A stretch of DNA of 64,000 nucleotides, from positions 2,480,001 through 2,544,000 of the forward strand of contig MARA01000004.1 in the NCBI GenBank assembly GCA_001792895.1. Direction: 5' to 3'. The notes under the pieces are model-generated. The model did no database searches. It was not told the DNA's origin and worked only from the letters and a program-made list of their open reading frames with translations. A program made the position numbers and the translations under genes. Below, one piece after another: positions 42,895 to 54,600 of the stretch (position 1 is its first letter; each line of letters starts with the position of its first letter). This DNA is from Lentinus brumalis. Taxonomy: Eukaryota; Basidiomycota; Agaricomycetes; Polyporales; Polyporaceae.

Positions 42895-45822
42895 GGCGCC
42901 GAGACACCGCACCGTACCGGGCGAATCTGTACAGCCCGGCCCAGGGGCAGGGACCGTGGGCTTACAACAACCATTGCAGCTGTAAGTCCCGCTGATATCA
43001 GGATATCTGTTTCCGACAACCGACCACATCCTCTACATGATCCTTCTCCCTCCAGACGGCCCTCAGCTCCATCTCCAATCCCCTCAGTACAGTCAGCCTT
43101 TCCCAGCACGGACGCCGCAGTCATCAGCACCGATCCAGAGTGTAGTGATCTCTCCGGAGGATGACGTCCAGCGGTTGTTTAACGCTTGCAAGGTCGGACG
43201 AGGAAACGCGGAATTGCTGCAGGAGGTGTTGGTGTACGCCAAGCCTCACGAGTTGAAGAGCGACGTGACGAAGGTACAGTCTTATCTCCGGTTACTATGC
43301 TGTCGTCCGAAACCGATGGACAGACGTAGGAACTCCTTGAGCGGGCTCGCGCTTCCCTCGACCTGATCGGGTCCCAAATACCATGGGCGACAACGGAGGC
43401 GGAGAGGTCCCGTCGAGCTACTTACACGGCTGCAGAGACGACGCAGGAAAACCTGCTGGCGGCGTTGCTTGGTGCCCACGAGCAACTCACAGAATGTATC
43501 AAAATGTACGACGACCTTGAACGCTTAGCCGCACAACAGGAGGAGGAGGAACATATGAAAACTGAACGATTGGTGTGTCCACATTCTCTCGCTGCGCTGC
43601 AGGAGAGTACGACTTAAGGTGACTCCCACAGATACAAGCATTAACGGCTGTGGCGGAGTACAGGTCATCGCCGGAAGAGGCTCGCCTCATCGACTGGGTG
43701 TTCACGACCGGGGACCCTGAACGTACCGGGCAGATCAACCCGCAGACGGCTACACGAATATTCAGCGCGTCCAACCTCCCCCCTGATGCATTAGCAAGGA
43801 TATGGGAGATAGCGAGCGTGGATAGCAGGGACGGTTTGCTGGACAGACAGGGCGTTGGTGTTGCGTTGCGTCTCATTGGGCATTCACAACAAGGGACAGT
43901 CGTCTCTGAGGGATTGGTGACCAGCCGTGAGTGCTTACAACCCGCACTCAGGTCCTGCCGCTCATAATCTGCAGCTGGACCGCTCGCCGTCTTAGAGAAC
44001 ATCTCCCCCGTCCTGAGTGAACCTGTCGCTGGTCCTTCGTCCGGCGTGACGCTTAGTGCACTACAGCCCATAACTTCGCACGACAGAGCAAAGTTCAGGA
44101 AGATATTCAAAGGTTCTGGAGCCCAGAACGGCATTTTGGGGGGTGAGTAAAATCTGCACATGTTAGAGCCGGTGACTCAACCGCAACAGGCCAACAAGCA
44201 AGAGAAGTCTTCATGAAGTCACGACTACCCTGGAACACGCTATCGGAGATATGGTAGTCCAAGCTCTGTTCTTGTACACGGCAACTACTGACATCTTTCG
44301 AAAGGGCTTTGGCAGACATACGCCGCCGCGGCTTTCTCGACGTTGCCGATTTCACTATTGCCATGTACCTTATACAAGCCCTCATGACGGGAAGGCTGAC
44401 GACAGTGCCAACTTCTCTTCCTCAAAGTCTGTATGAAGAAGCAGCCCGCCAATCACCTAGTCCATCTCCGTCACCGTCCTATCATACTCTCCCGCAGCCT
44501 ACACTACCACCACCACCACATCCTTCAAGGACTCCTCATCCGACATCACCGTTCGCGGGCCCGCCACCCCCGCCACGACATCCGTCGCATCCTTCTGTCA
44601 GAGTCCCCTCTTCGCAACCGTCCAGTCCCGGCTGGGAGATCTCTCCCGCGACCAAGATTCAGGCAGACCACGTGTTCTCATCCTTGGACCCGCGCAATAA
44701 AGGCCGCGCCAAAGGCGAGGCCGTTCGCTCTTATATACACCAGTCGGGTCTATCTACCAGTGCGACTGGTCGAATATGGTGAGCTTTCCAGTTGTGTGCG
44801 TGATATGTTGGTCTCACGAGCTTCTGATCAGGGACATGGTGGACATTGGCCACAAAGGATATTTGACACGCGAGGAGTTTGCAGTGGCCATGCATCTAGT
44901 CAAAATCAGAAAGGAAGGACATCACCTTCCGAGTGCGCTCCCTCCCGGCTTGCTACCGACACAAGAGGACGAGGACGCCTACACGGGTATTGCTGCCGAC
45001 ACACCTCAGCGTCTGCAAGTCCTTGATGGGACGTCTAGGCCTTCGTCCGGTCACCTACTATCCGCAAGTGAAGACAGGACACGACCCGCCAGTTCGCCTT
45101 CATTGTCTGGCTTACGGTCCTCCAGGAGCACGCCTCAGCTCCCGACGCTCGGACCGCTCCCCCCTTCTTCGCCTCTGGCCACAAGCGCGTCTACACCTTT
45201 CCCCATGTCGCCTCTGCCGGGGCCGATGGGCTACATTCCGTCTCAAGCGACATCAGTCGCGCAGTGGAACATCAAACCTGAGGACAGGGCCCGGTATGAA
45301 AGGTACTTCGAGCAGCTCGACACCAGTAGGCAAGGTTTCCTCTTGTCTGATGTCGCTGTGCCGTTTTTCGCCCGGGCGAATTTGCCCAACGACATCATGG
45401 CGACCATATGGTATGCGCCCTCACCTATTCCCCGTTCATATGATGATGACTTACTTGCGTCCCTCAGGGATATGGCTGATTCGGAGCACGATGGTCGTTT
45501 GACGCGTGAGGACTTCGCAGTAGCTATGCATCTTATTCGGCAGAAGCTTGCTGGTAAGGATCTACCTGCTGCCGCTACCAGTACCGCCCCTGCGGTATCA
45601 CCCCTTCGGTCTACTCCGTCAGTTTCACCCCGGCCAGAACCAGTGCCGGCACCAACACCTGCAGCACCACCGAGGACCTCTCCCCAACGTTCCTCCACCG
45701 GGTCCCGCGTGGATGCTCATCCTGACCCGACTACTGTTCGTCTACCTGACGACTTGGATGACGATTTCAGATCGAACACTCCTCCACCTCCCTATGAACT
45801 CATAGCGTCGGATACAGCCTGA
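42895..45822 (+). CDS. GAT-EH protein: ubiquitin-binding GAT module fused to several EH domains
   Basis: The start is ATG 42895-42897 (MPLRRRDTAPYRANLYSPAQ). A helical GAT-like domain follows: VQRLFNACKVGRGNAELLQE, ASLDLIGSQIPW, LLAALLGAHEQLTECIKMYD. An intron (43576-43631) then joins it in frame to a first EH-like domain (ARLIDWVFTTGDPERTGQIN, NLPPDALARIWEIASVDSRD). EH2 has KSRLPWNTLSEIW and VADFTIAMYLIQALMTG; a Pro-rich linker, EH3 (VFSSLDPRNKGR, GYLTREEFAVAMHLVKI) and EH4 (RYFEQLDTSRQGFLLSDVAV, LTREDFAVAMHLIRQ) follow. It ends in an acidic DDLDDDFRSN tail. EH2 and EH4 are closely related to EDE1 at 51687-56160, but the coiled coil and UBA are absent. Without fusion the EH part would lack a start codon, which supports one gene. 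An endocytic adaptor role is inferred. Confidence 0.78.
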
Positions 45823-46220
45823 TCATCTCTGTCCAGTAATACTATGCATTAGACGATCGTCTTACGGACTCATCACTGTTGTAACATAGTACCGGGAGGA
45901 CTCGTTCCATAGCTGAATACTTAGTCTATGCGTAGTACGCGATTCGCATACTCCCGCGTGCCTTTCTGCCCTGCAAAACGATGAGGATGAACGGGATGTT
46001 GGCGGATCCCGGGTCGAGAGCCCTTTACGTAAATGTTCAAAAGCTGCAGACAACGAGGCGAAGGGATTGGGGCAGGCGGACTGGCATTGCTGGCTTGTGC
46101 TCTCTTCGGACGACTCTCTGGGCTGCTGTTGACTACGCCGAGGGCGACGAACACAGCGAGGGCGACGACAGTGACGACGAAGGTGGCACAGAGCGTTCTG
46201 TTTGGGCCAAACAGGTCACG
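45823..46220. other. Intergenic region upstream of striatin
   Basis: A 398-bp gap. The plus frame is open upstream of the chosen striatin ATG, so an earlier start or a 5' exon is possible. A minus-strand open frame across 45921-46607 lacks recognisable features beyond one hydrophobic stretch antisense to the Gln-rich part of striatin. Confidence 0.4.
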
Positions 46221-49096
46221 ATGATCAATGGCGCTGCGCTGCGAATCAACTCGAAACCTCATCCTCACCAAAACTCCGTCCCGCACAACACCATCCAGCT
46301 CCCCATGTTGGGCTCGCTCGCCGTTCCCAACAAGCCGCCTCCAGGCCAGCAACAGCAGCAGCAGCCCCAGGCAAACCAGCAGCAAGGTCCACAACCCTCC
46401 GAGATACCTCTTCCCCCGCAGAGCGGCCAAGACTACACGCTTTCTAGTGTCCTCCACTTCTTGCAGACGGAATGGCGGCGGTATGAACGCGACAGGAATG
46501 AGTGGGAGATCGAGAGAGCGGAGATGCGGGTGAGTTGCCTTGTTGTATGCTATTGGAGGCGTCGTCGGGGACGCGTTGCTCATTGTGCGGGGTCGCCTTG
46601 AAGGCACGTATCGCTCTCCTCGAGGGTGAACGCCGCTCCTTCGACAATGTGAAGCTCGACCTGATGCGTCGGATCAAGATGCTGGAGTATGCCCTTCGTG
46701 TCGAACGGTACGCGTTCATTGTCTTGTGTACGCGTAGGCGACATTGACGTGTCGCGTCGCAGCTCCAAGCAGCTAGCGCAACCGTCAGCGCAGTCTGTTC
46801 CCCCAGCCAAGCTTGCGACTCTCCAGTCTCAGGGTGCTCTTGCGTCTCAGAAAGACGATGCGAGCAGCGGCAGTTCTCCGCGTAGCGAAGGTACGTGTCG
46901 TGTCATGGTCGTGCGACTCGTGTCGGTCTCTCTCATGCGCGTACATCAGACTCCCCTCTACCCCCGACCGCATGTCTGTTGGGTCGGTACCTAACGGTGC
47001 TGCATCCGGCGGTCCACCAAGTCGCACGCAAACGTGGATCAGTGGGACGGCATGGTCTGGCGTGAACCCCAACGCCGCTACGATAGGCGCATTGGGCAAG
47101 CCACCCCCGGCCGCGACCCCAAGAGCAGGACACGGAGCAGGGATTTCTTGAAGCAGTATGTACCGATTGTCTATCCTCATGAACACTTTGGTGACCTGTG
47201 TACAGATGTCTACAGGAAGTCTCATATCTCACGTCTCAGCAAGCTATGAATCCGCTTCCCAATCGCCCTCTCCTCGCCAACTCCAATCTTCCTCTTCAGT
47301 TGCCAAATGTGCCCCCGTTTGAGCCAGTGGCCTTCAACGGGCGGCCACGCAAAGCTATGCCAGAAGTAGGCAAGGACTTCTCTATGCTCAACGGCATGGG
47401 TTTGATGTCCGGTCCTTCGACCGCTTCTGCTGCTCCGCAGACGAACCCTATGGACCGCCCGGGCCTTGCAGGCCCCGGCGTGCTTGGGCAGCAAGCCAAC
47501 CAAGGCCAGCAAGCTCCACAGTCACAGCCTCAAGGTTCGCAGCAAGTCTTCCCTGGCGAGGTCAAGGACAGGGATGAGCCGGACCAGCCGATCTCCGACG
47601 ATGCAGCGGATTGGAAGGAGAGGTTCCGGTTATCGCAGGAAGGTTCCGAGCAAGCTCGCCACCAGCTGAACAACTCCATTAGCGGAGCAGGGGCATGGGA
47701 GCGGCGTGCGAGGGAAGATGAGGAGGACGGCAAGGACGAGGATGCCGAGATTGACGACGACGACGCAAGTGTCATGGGCGAGGGCGAGGGCACGAAGGTG
47801 TGGAAAGCGAAGAGGACACTCCGGAAGTCAGTTTCGTGACCTACTGAAGGGTCACTCTCCTGGGATCCCGACAGAGCTAACTTATTCTCTAGTCACTTGG
47901 ACGCTGTTCGAGCACTCGCATTCCACCCTTCGGAGCTGTGTCTCGCAAGTGCTGGAGACGATAGCACGGTCAAGATTTGGCGCGTTGACGTTGCCAGTGT
48001 CGCGTCGTCCGCGTGCGTAGTGCTCTACATCGAGTGCGTCTGGGCTTCAGGGGACTGAGTTCAATTGCAGATCACGCCCGACGACCGAAGTCGAACCTCA
48101 GCTCACGCTCCGCGGACACTCGGCAGGGATCACTCGCTTGGTCCACTCACCTTCAAAGGGTCTGCTGTACTCCGCGTCCATGGACTCGTCAATCCGCATT
48201 TGGGCACTGCCTGCCCCATCGCACACGACGTACGCGCCGTACGACTCTACGCGGGCACGGGGCGAGCTAATCGGCCACACGGACGCGGTGTGGGACTTGG
48301 CGCTGGCGCGCGACGAGAGCACACTCGTCAGTTGCGGTGCTGAGGGGCTGGTCAAGGTCTGGGATGTCTCCGGCCCATCGGGTGGCGGGTCACTGAAGCT
48401 CTCATGGTCGTATAACGGTTTGGAGACCTCCGACTTGAGCCCCGAGGGCGATCTGCCTGGCGCTACCGCTGTCGAGGCCATCAAGACTGATTTGAAGAAG
48501 GTCGCAGTGGCGTACCAGAACGCCGTCATTAAGATCTTCGACATCGAGAGCGGAAAGGAGCTGTCAAGGTTCCAAGTTGATCCGGTCGAAGGTGGTGAGT
48601 GGCTGTGGTTTGCACGGGTGAAAGTGCTCGCGGTATTAATGGAAAGGAGCAGACGACTCTATCTCTGCGCAGGCGAACAGCATTGCGTCGCATCCAACCA
48701 TGCCGCTGTTGATCACCGGGCACGAGGACAAGCATATACGCATCTTCGACATTGTGACTGGTAGGTCTCTTCAAGAGTCTCAGGATGTGTATGCCGAATT
48801 GATCGTACCTCCGCTATCTTGCAGGGCAATGCACACACTCGATGCTTGCACATCTCGACGCAGTCACGTCCCTGTCAATCGACGCTGCTGGCTTCGCACT
48901 GGTCTCTGGCAGCCACGACTGCTCGGTGCGCTTCTGGGACATCCTCGGGTCGAGGGCGTGCATCCAGGAGAACACGAGCCACCGAGAAAAAGCGCGCGAA
49001 GGCGTGCTCGACGTCGAGTTCCACCCGTCGCTGCCTATTATGGCGAGCGCAGGGGCGGACGGCGTCGTCAAGCTGTATGCCTCCTCAACATCATGA
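46221..49096 (+). CDS. Striatin-family STRIPAK scaffold (PRO11-like)
   Basis: The likely start is ATG 46221-46223 ([13 protein letters not shown]), with some doubt because the frame is open upstream. After a Gln/Pro-rich leader comes the striatin N-terminal domain and coiled coil: [60 protein letters not shown]. The middle has [20 protein letters not shown] and an acidic region. The C-terminal half is a WD40 propeller with repeats [104 protein letters not shown] and [12 protein letters not shown]. Striatins are B''' subunits of PP2A in STRIPAK, which controls hyphal fusion and fruiting-body development in filamentous fungi (PRO11 in Sordaria). Confidence 0.92.
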
Positions 49097-49431
49097 GCTG
49101 GGACGACGTCCGGGCGCGGCTTGATGCCGAGGCTGTTTGGACTGTATTGGGCTCGCATATCGTTGTGATCAGTAGACTGCTCATACGCTCGTCCGTTCTG
49201 CTTCTGCTTTCCTGTACACTCATATATACCTCGCTACGACCCTTACGAGCGCAATAATAGTATTGTTATGATGGATGGAACAGATCCGCGAGCATGTCGA
49301 AGACAGAGAGGGAAGACTATGAATACAGTTGGCCGGGTTGATAATCTAAGGCTACAGGTGTAGGGTTGTGGCAAGTCTATGTTACAGGGCATGTCAGGTC
49401 GTCAGCAAATCGGTGTCCGGTGTTCAGATTG
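49097..49431. other. Convergent intergenic region
   Basis: 335 bp between the stops of striatin and PDE1; no features seen. Confidence 0.4.
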
Positions 49432-50816
49432 CTACCAAGGAACGTTAGGACCATGCGCGAAGAACGATATGGACGACGCACTGATATGCAACCCTTGTTC
49501 GACAGCAATGATCTCTGCGCCGAGGCCCTTCGCGTCTACCAGCTCCCGGACTTGACTCGCAATGACTTCGTGTATGGGCTTGTCGAAGGTCTTCTGTATG
49601 TCATCCTTGCAATGGGTGATGTAGACACGGAGGCCAGCCAGAGCTCCTTCCAGGCTGGGAAGCGAATCTGTATTCCGCTTCTTCTTCTTGCTTGCCCCGT
49701 TAGAACGTCCTTCTGTGCTCGCACGCTGCCGCGAACTTACTACCTCTAGGGCCAATGCGGTCAGTTCTTGGGCTAGGTGCTTGGGGCTGAGATGACCATA
49801 GAGAATGTCGTCCGCGCGTCCAAGAGGCCATGAGCATTCGATGAATATAGCTGACAGGGTCTCGGGTATCTTTGGTGCGGCAACGCGCCAGATCTCCAGG
49901 TTCTTCGGTTCCGATGAGATGCTGTCAGGTTCGACGTCCCCGAAGAATAGAAACTCGCGGTTTGTCGAGTCGTGGCGGACGAAGAATGCGGTGCACGGGT
50001 ATGGGATGCCGTCATTCTGTCCGTGGCTGATGGGCATCATACGGACAGATATGTCGTGTGCCACGGAGGTGTACACTTCATCCGGAGACAGTCTATTACC
50101 ATGTCAGCGGAAGCCTCACGAGCGAAATGCATGGCCTCACGGTGACAACAGAAGACTTGTCCCTGGTACCTCGACATCTTTCCAACTTGCCAGTTTGGGC
50201 CATATTTCGCCAGAGAATATAGATGCTACGCCCTCCAACGTTCTCTTGGAACCGTGGACTAGTTTGGTGGGACCTTGCACCGACCCGGCGGACAGGACTA
50301 AGCCATTAACATGGTCTAAATGAGAATGCGTGATGAGATAACATCTGAGAGTACGAAGTTGAGCATGAGAAGCGAGTGGTACTTGCAGGACCACGTACCG
50401 TATGCGGGAGTAGATATCCGCAGCGGTGATTACTTGGACGTCAGCCTCGGGCTCGGAAGGCTCGGGTGCGAACACATCAGGGTGCAGATCCAGCAACCTT
50501 GTGAGAGCGCCGATACCTGAGCCTGTATGGATCGCGAGCGCATGGTTGACACGAGGACGATTGCGCGAAAACGGCAAAGGCGTACCTGCTTCCAGCGCGA
50601 CGATACCGTCCTCCCAAGTCGCGTCTGCTGCCTTGAGCAAGTAGCTGCGGTCATGAGCTGCGTGGCTTCGCAGAGGCAGTAGATCAGGGGCTCACCTCGA
50701 CAGGTTGTTCTCGCTCGGGCCACCACCTTCCCAACTGGTCAGAACGCCAGCCTAGCCGAGACACAACGCAGCCGGAACTCACCACAGCCGACTACAACGA
50801 TGTCGAAGCTCGTCAT
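49432..50816 (-). CDS. PDE1: Low-affinity class II cAMP phosphodiesterase
   Basis: The start is ATG 50814-50816: MTSFDIVVVGCG, then after introns GGGPSENNLS and SYLLKAADATWEDGIVALEA. The metal-binding signature of class II phosphodiesterases is intact: CYLITHSHLDHVNGLVLSAG (H-x-H-x-D-H). Later conserved blocks are MPISHGQNDG, FLFFGDVEPDSIS, LSAIFIECSWPLGRADDILY, GHLSPKHLAQELTALALEVV and VYITHCKDDI; a lysine-rich insert (SNGASKKKKRNTDS) lies between the last two. PDE1 hydrolyses cAMP to AMP in the cytosol and damps PKA signalling. It has about four introns and a normal length. Confidence 0.93.
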
Positions 50817-51686
50817 CCGAGGCGAGGCGAGAAGGTGGGGTATGTGCGTGTGCAGCGGAGTGGTGGAGGTCGCGGTCGAAGTCGAAGTCGAGGTCGCGGT
50901 GTATATGCTCGCGGACAGGTGCCAGTCGACGCGGGCTGTGAAGGCGGCGACCTCGACGGGCGGACGCGGGAGATTTTATACGACGGGCCTTACTTACTGT
51001 GAATGCTGGCCTGGGCTGATTGGGAAACAATCGCATCGACGTCCGTTGTGTGTGCTCTTTGCCTCCCAGAGGGCAATGCGGGGATGCTCCCGGCGCTGTC
51101 GACAACAATGCGCTCCGCAGTGGCTGCTCTCCTATTCACCGGTACCGGCACGCACGACGCTGACTCTTTGCCTCACCTGGTGCCCTGTCGCCGCCGGACG
51201 GAGCGCACTCTGGGAAAGAGGTTGTCGAGAACTACAAATGCGTCCATTATGGGCAGTTGGGGACAGCGCACAGCCAGGTAAGTCATGGGTATCGAGAACA
51301 AGACGACATTGACAGGCAGGAGTTGGCGTGTACGCACTGTCGTTGTACTAGTGGCAGACGGAGTCGAAGAAGCAGCACAGAAGCCGCGCAAACCGATACG
51401 TACCGTCGCGCTCAGTGCGACGCCCACTGAACACGAGGTAAAAGAGACAAGCAGGGAGCGTCCGATTCCTTTGGTAGATAGCGCATAGCGGATTACTTAG
51501 TTTGGACATGGAAGACAAGTCTGAGAGGGAGAATAATGAGACGGTCGTAGCGGTATCCAAATGCGAAACGAGGGTGGGGTAGCAGTAGAAACGAGCGACG
51601 AGTACAGGTGTGCCCTTGGGATCGTTAAAACGGGATCATTCACAGCCATAAAAATGATAACGAAGAAATCAAGTCCATTCAAGCAA
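50817..51686. other. 870-bp intergenic region
   Basis: PDE1 promoter and EDE1 3' end. A short GTCGAA/GTCGCG repeat lies at about 50865-50900. Open frames of up to 170 codons on the plus strand (50800-51312) lack motifs and splice support. Confidence 0.4.
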
Positions 51687-54600
51687 TTATTGCGAACCTG
51701 CAATGCCTCAAGTCAGCTTGGTGACGCTCAGAGACCAAGAATGCGGACATACCTAGTAAACTATTGAGGGCCTTCTGGACATCATACCCATGTTCCTCGA
51801 GCGCGGTCACTGCCTGTGTCCGGCTGAAGCCCATACCACAAAGCGTCTTCACCGCCTCGACATCGTCTTCCACTGCGGGCGTCGGGTCTTCGATAATCTG
51901 TTGTTGCGCGAGCGCTGGCACCGGCGGTGTATCATGCTGCTTTTTCTTCCGACCGAACGGCAAGCGAATCTGTCGGACCACACGTCAGCAAACAAATACT
52001 TCTCAATCTGTTTCTCAAAAATTGAGACGTACGCTGAGCCTATTATGTCTTGTCGCAGCACCCTTTTCCTTGGCCGAATCAGCCGTGGACGGACGGGGCC
52101 TCGGCGACGAATGACGCGGGGGAGGAGATGCATGGCGGGGCGGCGGGGATGCATGGCGGGTGAGGGGAGACGACGGACGTCCTCCCTGAGTCGAGCTCGA
52201 GCCTCGAGGCGACGCCGCCGGAGACGACGATGGGAATGGCTGATGAGCCGCCTTGGTCGGGGGTGGGCCCGGCGGAGGCTGATACTGCGTCGAAGCTTGG
52301 CTGGTGAAGGAGTTGTCAAGAGAGAGGGCACCATCGTTTGCTCCGAAAGCGTCGTCGAACGAGAACCCACTGATTGTGCCGTTGCTTGCGGTCGAGGTGC
52401 TCGCAGCTAGGTCCTGCGCTGGACGACTCGGCCCGGCACTGAAGGCGTCATCAAAGGACAACGGCTGCGAAGGCTGGGCGGGAGGAGTCGATACAGGTGG
52501 GAACGCGGGCACTGCGGGGGCCTGAGCAGAAGTAGCAGCAACGTTAGGCGCACCCGTCGTGCCGAACACATCATCAAAGCTCGTGGCCTTCGCCGTTGCG
52601 ACGGTGGGCGGAGGCGGGAAGGCGGCTGCCGCAGCAGACGCATCCGCCATCGGTTGAGTAGGCTGAGCAGCCGAGGCGGCCGCGAAGTCGAAGTTGTCGT
52701 CGAAGGCAGAGTCGAATCCGAAATCAGTAAACCCAGAGGCAGGGGCGCTGTTGTCCTTGTTGGAGATCTTGCTCAAAGCCTGGTCAAACTCGCTAACTCC
52801 CGCGGAAGGAGTCATAGCAGCGCCGTTAAGTTTGGGGGTCTCCACTGTCGCGGGTATGGTAGCAGTCAGCGGCGCCTCTTTGGATACAGCGGGTGTTTCA
52901 AACATAGTGCTAATATCCTTCGTGGGTGGAGATGCAACGGGAGCGGGTTGGGCAGCCTCCTTGAGAGGCTCCTCTACCTCTGAGCTGGTGACGCCGAACG
53001 AGTCGTCAAAGGCCGAAGTGCCAGAAGGCTCCGCCGCTGCCGTGCCGTTGGTGTGCGCTTCCGCCTGGTCGGTCAACTTGGCTTTGACAGACGTAAGCGG
53101 CTCGTCGTCGTCACTGCTGTCACTGTCGCTGTCGCTGTCAGCCTCCTCGATTTCCTTCAGCTCATGCGCAAGGTCTGTGTCGTCGCCATGTACCTGAGGG
53201 TTCTGAGGAGTCGCAGTGGGAGGCGCAACGGTGGGAGTGGGTGCGCTGTCCTCATCGACGATATTCTCCAAAGCCGGGAACTGGGTAGCGTGGGGCGGCG
53301 TCATCACGTGTTGTGACCCAGTCGCAGTTGTTGGAGGAGTGCTGAACAAGTCAGTCTCCGCAGGAGAGACGATTTCCTGAGCATTGGGCGACCCGATGGA
53401 GAGCGGACCGGGTATGGCAGAAGCAGGCTTGGGTGTCTGGGACTCAGATGCCTCGACCTGAGGCTCTTCCGGAGCGCTGAAGGCCTCGTTGAACCCGAAA
53501 GGGTCCTCTGGCGCGGCCTCCTGGGCGGCAGGCGCGGTTGGAGGCGTCGGCAGCACGGGAGTCGCAGCAAATGGAAGGAATGGCGACTCCGGACGTGGGC
53601 TCGAAGACATGGCCAAGCGCTCGAAGGGATTGGTACTCTTGCCGATGACAGACGCGGGCGGAGACACGTCAGGAGAGGTAGGCATCGAGGCCGGCAAAGG
53701 CTGGGCAGCGGCGAACGCGACGGTAGGATCAGGAGTGGGAGCGGGTGAAACATGCCCGTTAGAAAAAGCAGTAGCAGTTTCCTCCTTCGAGCTGCTCAGC
53801 TCGGCCTCGGCGGCTTCGCGCTCCTTCGTGATCTCCTGCAGCTCGGCCTTAGCTTCTTCCATCTCCTTGTCGACCTTGGCTTTCTCAGTCTCCCTGCTGT
53901 TCAACTGCTTCTTAGCAATGGCCAAAAGACCCTTCTGCTGCTTCGCCTCTCTCTTGAGCCTCTCCAGCTCAGCCTTGACACTCTCGATCTGAGTGCCGAC
54001 CTCGTGCATCTTGCGATTGAGATCACGGACTTCCTCCTTGTCGCGCAGGAACGCACCCTCGAGCTCAGCTTTCTCGACCTTCGACGCGCTCAGATCGCTC
54101 TCCGCATGAATCAGCTCCTCTCGAGTCTTCTGGATCTCCGCAGATTGCGCAGCGAAGCGCTCCCTAAGCGTGCTGAGCAACTTGGTCTCAGTGTCATATG
54201 CAGCCTTTGCAGACGAGAGCTGCGTCTGTAGGCTCGACAAGAGCGCAGCCTGTTCAGTGAGCTGACGCTCCACGTTCGCTCGCTCGGCCTTGGCAGTCTC
54301 CAGCGATCGGTTGGTAGAGTTGAGCTGGTTCTTGACGTTGCCAATCTCTGCGGACTGGTCCTGCAATGGAGGCGATGCGGCGTGAGGTTCGTCGTCGTCA
54401 CCGAGCAGATCTTTGTTGGAAACCGCTATTGACTGGAGTCAGAGACACTACATCGATCCAAGACATCGAAGGGAAGACGTACGTGCAGCGCTGAAACCAA
54501 ACGAACTGTTTGCGAACGGATCGGACGCCGCTTGAGGAGCACGTGGAGGAGGGGACATAGTGGGAGCTGGCCGACCGCTGCCAGACATCGCAGAGACCCC

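Noticed and set aside
42468..43130. 220-codon minus-strand open frame between the RRM-R3H and GAT-EH genes
   Set aside because: It overlaps the first exons of the GAT-EH gene, which has domain support; its translation has no recognisable features.
45921..46607. 228-codon minus-strand open frame with a hydrophobic stretch
   Set aside because: The hydrophobic part is antisense to the Gln-rich leader of striatin; no start context, splice sites or family match.
50800..51312. 170-codon plus-strand open frame with a Val/Glu repeat
   Set aside because: The repeat reflects a GTCGAA microsatellite in the PDE1 promoter; no homology or splice structure.
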